Positions 60,000 through 64,000 of a stretch of DNA of 64,000 nt are shown here, piece by piece (positions within the stretch are counted from its first letter, which is position 1; each line of letters starts with the position of its first letter). Position numbers and translations under genes: made by a program. Under the pieces are notes generated by a model. That model made no database searches. It saw only the letters and a list, made by a program, of their open reading frames with translations, and was not told the origin of the DNA. The DNA is from Rheinheimera salexigens (GTDB taxonomy: Bacteria; Pseudomonadota; Gammaproteobacteria; Enterobacterales; Alteromonadaceae): assembly GCF_001752395.1 (NCBI RefSeq), contig NZ_MKEK01000001.1, positions 3,320,441 to 3,384,440 of the forward strand. Direction: 5' to 3'.

Positions 60000-60934
60000 A
60001 CCGACACCTCCGACTTATATTGCTGATGCTTAGCCATTGCCGCTAAATATAACTGATGTAGGTCCGCCACTTGCATTTCTACCTGAGTTAACTCTGCTAG
60101 TTGTAATAGTTGCTGTAAGCAGTCCGATACACTAACGCTATCAGTAAGTGTTAGTAGCCATTGGTGAGGATTTAGCGCTGCAACCGTTGCCAAAGATTCA
60201 AGCTGCTGTAACTGGTGTAAGCTTAACTCTGTGCTAAAACCGACTTTCATCTGTCGTTGGCACTGGCTTTGGTCGCGAATGCTTTGCAAAGTGCCCGCTA
60301 ATATTACCTGGCCCTGTGCCATTAACAGCATATGATCGGCAAGCTTTTCCACCAATGCCATCTGGTGGGCGCTTAAAATAACAGTCATGCCGCGCGCTTT
60401 TAATTGTTGTAAAAAATCGACCACTTTTTCTTGGTTAACCGGATCTAGTCCAGAAAAAGGTTCATCTAAAATGACCAGCGCGGGGCGATGTAACACTGCG
60501 GCGATAAGTTGTACTTTTTGCTGATTACCCTTAGACAGCTGCTTTAACTCATCATGCCTACGGTCTGTAAGTTCAAACACCGCCAGCCAATCATTCATTT
60601 CAATAAGTGCCGCCGCTTTAGATAAACCGTGCAACTGCGCTAAATATAGTAGGTTTTTTTCAATGCTTTTATCTGGATACAAGCCACGGTCTTCTGGCAA
60701 ATAGCCCAATAAACGCCGTGGTACATGATCATAATGTTGATCTTGATAACTAATCATAATGCTACCGTTGTCGGGCTTAGTCATCCCGACCAACATACGA
60801 ATAATGGATGATTTACCGGCACCATTAGGCCCTAATAGCGCAAAAATTTCACCGCTGTTAATTTGAAAACTTACCTGCTGTACAGCTTGTACCTTACTGT
60901 AAGCCTTACTAATTGCGGTAACAATCAACTGCAT
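59996..60934 (-). CDS. ABC transporter ATP-binding protein (NatA-like)
   Basis: 312 aa. Walker A GPNGAGKSS (about 35-43), signature LSKGNQQK (about 133-140), Walker B LVILDEPFSGLDP (about 153-165) and the switch histidine in LSAHQM are all present. PEDRGLYPDKSIEKNLLYLA is typical of the NatA-like (COG4152) group. The C-terminal 100 residues form the extra regulatory part of this group. It is the first gene of the pair, and the substrate is unknown. Confidence 0.92.
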   Translation of the reverse strand: MQLIVTAISKAYSKVQAVQQVSFQINSGEIFALLGPNGAGKSSIIRMLVGMTKPDNGSIMISYQDQHYDHVPRRLLGYLPEDRGLYPDKSIEKNLLYLAQLHGLSKAAALIEMNDWLAVFELTDRRHDELKQLSKGNQQKVQLIAAVLHRPALVILDEPFSGLDPVNQEKVVDFLQQLKARGMTVILSAHQMALVEKLADHMLLMAQGQVILAGTLQSIRDQSQCQRQMKVGFSTELSLHQLQQLESLATVAALNPHQWLLTLTDSVSVSDCLQQLLQLAELTQVEMQVADLHQLYLAAMAKHQQYKSEVSV

Positions 60935-61105
60935 TCAGACACCCTGCTTATTAATTTATCGTTATAGTAGTGTATAGTTATCGTACCATTAAAAATCTGA
61001 GTAACTATTGCTTAATTGCAAGCAAATATAACTGCCTAACGGCAACCTAAAATCGACGCTGTAATATATTTCTTAAGCCACATTAATAATTTTAGGACAA
61101 AACTG

Positions 61106-61717
61106 ATGATCAAACCTAAGCAAAGTATTGCTAACAGCCTTGATGATTCCCTTACTCGTTGCCGTTGGCTAGATTGCTCTAAGCCGGATTACGTTGCCTA
61201 TCATGATCAGGAATGGGGCGTGCCGGTTTATGATGATAAAAAAATGTTTGAGTTTATAGTATTAGAGTCGGCCCAAGCTGGCCTAAGCTGGTACACCATA
61301 TTAAAGCGCCGCGCCGGATATAAACACGCCTTTGCTGATTTTGATGTTGAGCAAGTAGCTAAGTTTGACGACGCGAAAATAGAGCAGCTAATGCAAGATG
61401 CTTCTATTATTCGCAACCGGGCAAAAATTACAGCCGCTATTGGTAACGCCAAAGTCTTTATGGAAATTCAGCAGCAATTTGGTAGCTTTTGTAATTACTT
61501 ATGGGCCTATGTTGATCATAAACCGATTATTAATGACATGGCCGCTTTAGCTGACTATCCCGCGACAACAGCGTTGTCTGATAAAATTAGTAAAGATTTA
61601 AAACAACGTGGCTTTGCTTTTTTCGGTTCTACTATCTGCTACGCCCATCTACAGGCCTGTGGCTTGGTAAATGATCACAGCCGTCAATGCTTTTTACACC
61701 ACTCTTATGCGATTTAA
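61106..61717 (+). CDS. tag: DNA-3-methyladenine glycosylase I
   Basis: 203 aa. Tag removes 3-methyladenine from alkylated DNA. The zinc-snap residues are at the start (CRWLDCSKPDYVAYHDQEWG) and end (NDHSRQCF). FEFIVLESAQAGLSWYTILKRR is the conserved base-pocket region. The N-terminus has about 15 extra residues before CRW compared with E. coli. It is transcribed alone; its neighbours are unrelated. Confidence 0.95.
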   Translation: MIKPKQSIANSLDDSLTRCRWLDCSKPDYVAYHDQEWGVPVYDDKKMFEFIVLESAQAGLSWYTILKRRAGYKHAFADFDVEQVAKFDDAKIEQLMQDASIIRNRAKITAAIGNAKVFMEIQQQFGSFCNYLWAYVDHKPIINDMAALADYPATTALSDKISKDLKQRGFAFFGSTICYAHLQACGLVNDHSRQCFLHHSYAI

Positions 61718-61973
61718 CGTCCTAAAACCACTTAAAGATGTCAAAGCCGCATTTATTACACTCTTTCACAGCATGATAATCGCTCAATATAGATAGCGTG
61801 TTACGCTTACCCGCTCCGTTACACGATTTCAAAACCAGATTAAATGTATATATTTCTTTTACTTAGGTATTAGTCAGCTTTTTTTACAACTTCATTATTT
61901 CCTAATATAACTACAATTAACATTTGCCCCTAAAACAGTGATAAACACAGGCTTTATTAACGCTTAAATAATG

Positions 61974-61991
61974 TTGGCTTACTTTGTGCAA
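61974..61991 (+). promoter_or_regulatory. Sigma-54 (RpoN) type -24/-12 promoter
   Basis: TTGGCTTACTTTGTGCAA has GG (61976-61977) and GC (61988-61989) separated by exactly ten bases, and TGGC is exact. The -12 box is GTGCA rather than TTGCA. Transcription would start near 62001, giving an 87-base leader to the PEP-CTERM gene. Confidence 0.5.
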
Positions 61992-62003
61992 AGTACACTT
62001 TGC
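61988..62003. repeat. Inverted repeat over the putative transcription start
   Basis: GCAAAGT and ACTTTGC are separated by two bases. A third partial copy (ACTTTG) lies just upstream at 61981. This may be a protein-binding site. Confidence 0.5.
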
Positions 62004-62087
62004 TAAGTACTATGCGCTAAAAGCTAGTGCTAAGAAAATCTAGTCAATGTAATCAGGCTATTACAATAAAAATAAATGGAGTTATGA

Positions 62088-62750
62088 ATGAGTAAATTAT
62101 TATTGTCGCTAGTATTGTTGTTCAGCAGCAGCGCTTTTGCTGGCCTAATTGGCAATATTGAACATAATTATGGCACAGATACCTATATTCCAAGTTTCCT
62201 AAATTCAGGTGCTTGCGATACTAAACATGCAGATAGCATAACAATAAAAGATAATGGTCCTACGGGCTGCCAACGTTTTGTTGATGTGTTTGAATTTACA
62301 GCGTTAGATTTTACTAGCATTGATTATTTTGAGTTAGAGCTTACTTTTTCTAGGACTGGCAGTCCTTTAGATATTTTTCATTTATTTGAAGACTGGAATG
62401 TTCGCCCTGCTAGCAGTACATCGGTAGCAGCGACAACTGCAGAGATGCAACAATTAACGCAAACTCAAGGTACTATTATTACCGAAACTTTTACTTTTAA
62501 TTCTAGTAATTTATCCTCAATATTCAGTGATATTGTTGATAACAAAAAATTCTATTTATGGTTTGCTGAAGAAACTTGGGGCAAAGATCAGTTTAATTTA
62601 TATAGCGCTAATTTAAGTGTATATGGCACTGCTTCAACTGTTGATGTAGGTAATCCAAATGACACTACCGACCCTGCTAGGGTGCCAGCACCTGCTAGCT
62701 TAGCTTTATTAGGCTTTGGTTTACTGCTGCTACGTCGTTTTAAAAAATAA
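62088..62750 (+). CDS. PEP-CTERM sorting domain protein
   Basis: 220 aa. A signal peptide ending SSAFA is followed by a beta-rich secreted body with Asp, Thr and Ser repeats. The C-terminal sorting signal is VPAPASLALLGFGLLLLRRFKK-like: a PAP-type motif, one membrane helix and a basic end. Such signals are cut by exosortase (EpsH) in bacteria that make exopolysaccharide. No exosortase is in the window. GGAG precedes the ATG. A terminator follows at once, so it is a single-gene unit with a sigma-54-like promoter. Confidence 0.9.
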   Translation: MSKLLLSLVLLFSSSAFAGLIGNIEHNYGTDTYIPSFLNSGACDTKHADSITIKDNGPTGCQRFVDVFEFTALDFTSIDYFELELTFSRTGSPLDIFHLFEDWNVRPASSTSVAATTAEMQQLTQTQGTIITETFTFNSSNLSSIFSDIVDNKKFYLWFAEETWGKDQFNLYSANLSVYGTASTVDVGNPNDTTDPARVPAPASLALLGFGLLLLRRFKK

Positions 62751-62757
62751 TAAGAAA

Positions 62758-62794
62758 TAAAAAAGCACTTAGCTATTAGTTAAGTGCTTTTTTT
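62758..62794 (+). terminator. Terminator after the PEP-CTERM gene
   Basis: AAAGCACTTA (62762-62771) pairs with TAAGTGCTTT (62781-62790), followed by a T-run. An A-run on the left lets it also serve the leftward glycosyltransferase gene. Confidence 0.88.
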
Positions 62795-62852
62795 GTACCT
62801 TTTATTTTTAAAGAAAGCTGACAATGGTGAATTAACAATAAACTTAATGATG

Positions 62853-63970
62853 TCAACGCAGTTCATTTATAGTTTCAACCCAATGTTGGGCCCAATTCGC
62901 TTTTGCACACACCTGTTCAATTGATTTTATACCGTTATACGCCAGCACTTTACTTTGCTCAAAGCTATCTAGGCTTGTCGTTAATACTTGCGTGAACTCT
63001 TGTCTATTAGGCATCACTAAACGGCCATTAAAGCCGTTAATAATAATATTCGACAAACCACCCACATTACTGCTAATTACCATGCAACCCGCGGCCATGG
63101 CTTCTATCATAGATAGCGAGGTACCTTCAGAGCCTAAGGTAGGAATAATCGCAATATGCTGGCTTTTATGCACCTTAAAGCTCTCATCTGGGCCATACTG
63201 GATTACGTTAACTTTTGGCTCATTTGCAAATAGCTCTGCTAAATATGGCTTTAATGGGCCATCGCCGGCAAAGCTGACCTGAATATTATACTGCGGTAAT
63301 AATTGCTTAATAATAGGAGCAATAAGTTTAATGCCGCGATAATCAACAAAACGACGGGCAATAATAATTTTTATTGTGGTATTTTGTTCAGACCACTTTT
63401 GTTCAAATTCGTTTTCGGTAATTTTTTCATTATAAAAATTATAAATAACTTTAATATGCTGCTGCTCGATATTAAACCAAGTGCGATACCAGTTAACAAA
63501 GTTATGGTCGACACAAACTAAACTGCAGCCTGCTTTGATATGCGACAAATATTTATACTGATTTAGTAGCGACGTAAAATATTGACCTAAACGTAGTTTT
63601 GAGCGGCGTGGCTTATCCCAAGAAATACCATGCTGGATGGCTAACGTTTTATAGTCAGCCATTGTTACGGAGTAAGAGTCCGTCGCAAAAACAACAATAT
63701 CGTTATGTTTATTGGCTTGTTTGCTTACCCACTTTGCTAAAGCATGTTTCTTTAAATTACCACGGTATAAGCCGGTTGTTACGCCATGAACAGTATATTG
63801 CGGTTGTGCTAGGCTAAACATTTTTTCGCCGGTTGCACAATATGGCAATGCCAGCCTTGTTGGCTGAAAACATCACATAAATTTAAGATATAATTTTCGA
63901 TACCGCCAAGGGTATGCATAGTGCCATCATTGGCAAACATAGCACGGTAAATAATATAAATATTAGGCAT
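62853..63970 (-). CDS. Glycosyltransferase family 4 protein, frameshifted near its N-terminus
   Basis: The main frame (from 63848 downward, 331 aa) begins at a TTG and lacks the start of the GT-B fold. In another frame ATG 63970 encodes MPNIYIIYRAMFANDG and then TLGGIENYILNLCDVFSQQG, the expected N-terminal domain, until a stop just past a six-T run (63821-63826 on the plus strand). One more T there joins the two frames as ...QPAKKMFSLAQ, giving about 372 aa. The C-terminal domain shows IARRFVDYRGIKLI, GDGPL and EGTSLSMIEAMAAG (the E-x7-E donor motif). The substrate is unknown; polysaccharide synthesis is likely. Confidence 0.85.
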
Positions 63971-64000
63971 ATAACAACCTGAAATCTAAGCTTTAGTTTA

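Larger units (their letters stand above)
61718..62087. other. 370-base gap upstream of the PEP-CTERM gene
   Basis: AT-rich. Its right part holds the sigma-54-like element and an inverted repeat listed separately; I see no terminator that I would defend after tag. Confidence 0.5.

Overview
This is a chromosomal window from a gammaproteobacterium, most likely in the Alteromonadales (a relative of Rheinheimera, Arsukibacterium or Alishewanella). The order ygiF-glnE ... cca-uppP-folK-folB-plsY-tsaD-rpsU-dnaG-rpoD-tRNA-Ile2 follows the E. coli 67-69 min region. The DNA is AT-leaning with heavy TTA leucine use, and the window also carries lptFG, pepA-holC-valS, parE/parC, rraB and tolC. The genus is an inference from gene content and codon use. 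I see no rRNA, CRISPR array, insertion sequence or phage module.

Layout. 0-3 kb: end of a GppA-type phosphatase facing lptFG (LPS export). 3-8 kb: pepA-holC-valS operon. 8-13.5 kb: an NhaC-type antiporter behind a structured leader, a DMT exporter, and the TIGR03546/TIGR03545 pair of unknown function. 13.5-20 kb: a PAS-GGDEF diguanylate cyclase, two small genes, gshA and gdhA. 20-29 kb, all leftward: plsC-rraB, parE-(TPR protein)-parC, and nudF-cpdA-yqiA. 29-36.6 kb: tolC, lpxL, a broken TcpQ-like gene, glnE-ygiF and a YgiM-like SH3 protein. 36.6-42.5 kb: an Lrp regulator divergent from putA, and a degenerate HD-GYP protein. 42.5-44.3 kb: a GspA/GspB-like pair. 44.4-53.5 kb: cca, uppP-folK-folB, plsY, tsaD and the rpsU-dnaG-rpoD macromolecular synthesis operon. 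53.5-64 kb is the more accessory end: a tRNA-Ile2 locus with a duplicated tRNA 5' half, 700 bases without a clear gene, a secreted amidase, an alternative oxidase, cystine transporter tcyP, a small HTH/membrane pair, a NatAB-like ABC exporter, tag, a PEP-CTERM protein behind a sigma-54-like promoter, and a glycosyltransferase.

Points for a second look. (1) A 154-base unit in front of tRNA-Ile2 repeats 33 bases (leader plus tRNA 5' half). These are joined to 121 bases that read as consecutive hairpins, all downstream of a strong stable-RNA-type promoter; I cannot assign it to a known family. (2) A compact leader with a possible pseudoknot sits upstream of the NhaC-type gene, as a riboswitch would. 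(3) Three genes (plsC, the TcpQ-like gene, the terminal glycosyltransferase) are each broken by one missing A/T base. This suggests either systematic indel errors in the assembly or recent decay, so annotated starts there are misleading. (4) A PEP-CTERM protein has a GG-N10-GC promoter element, consistent with RpoN control of exosortase substrates.

All calls rest on reading the sequence and on remembered family features. No database search or folding program was run.
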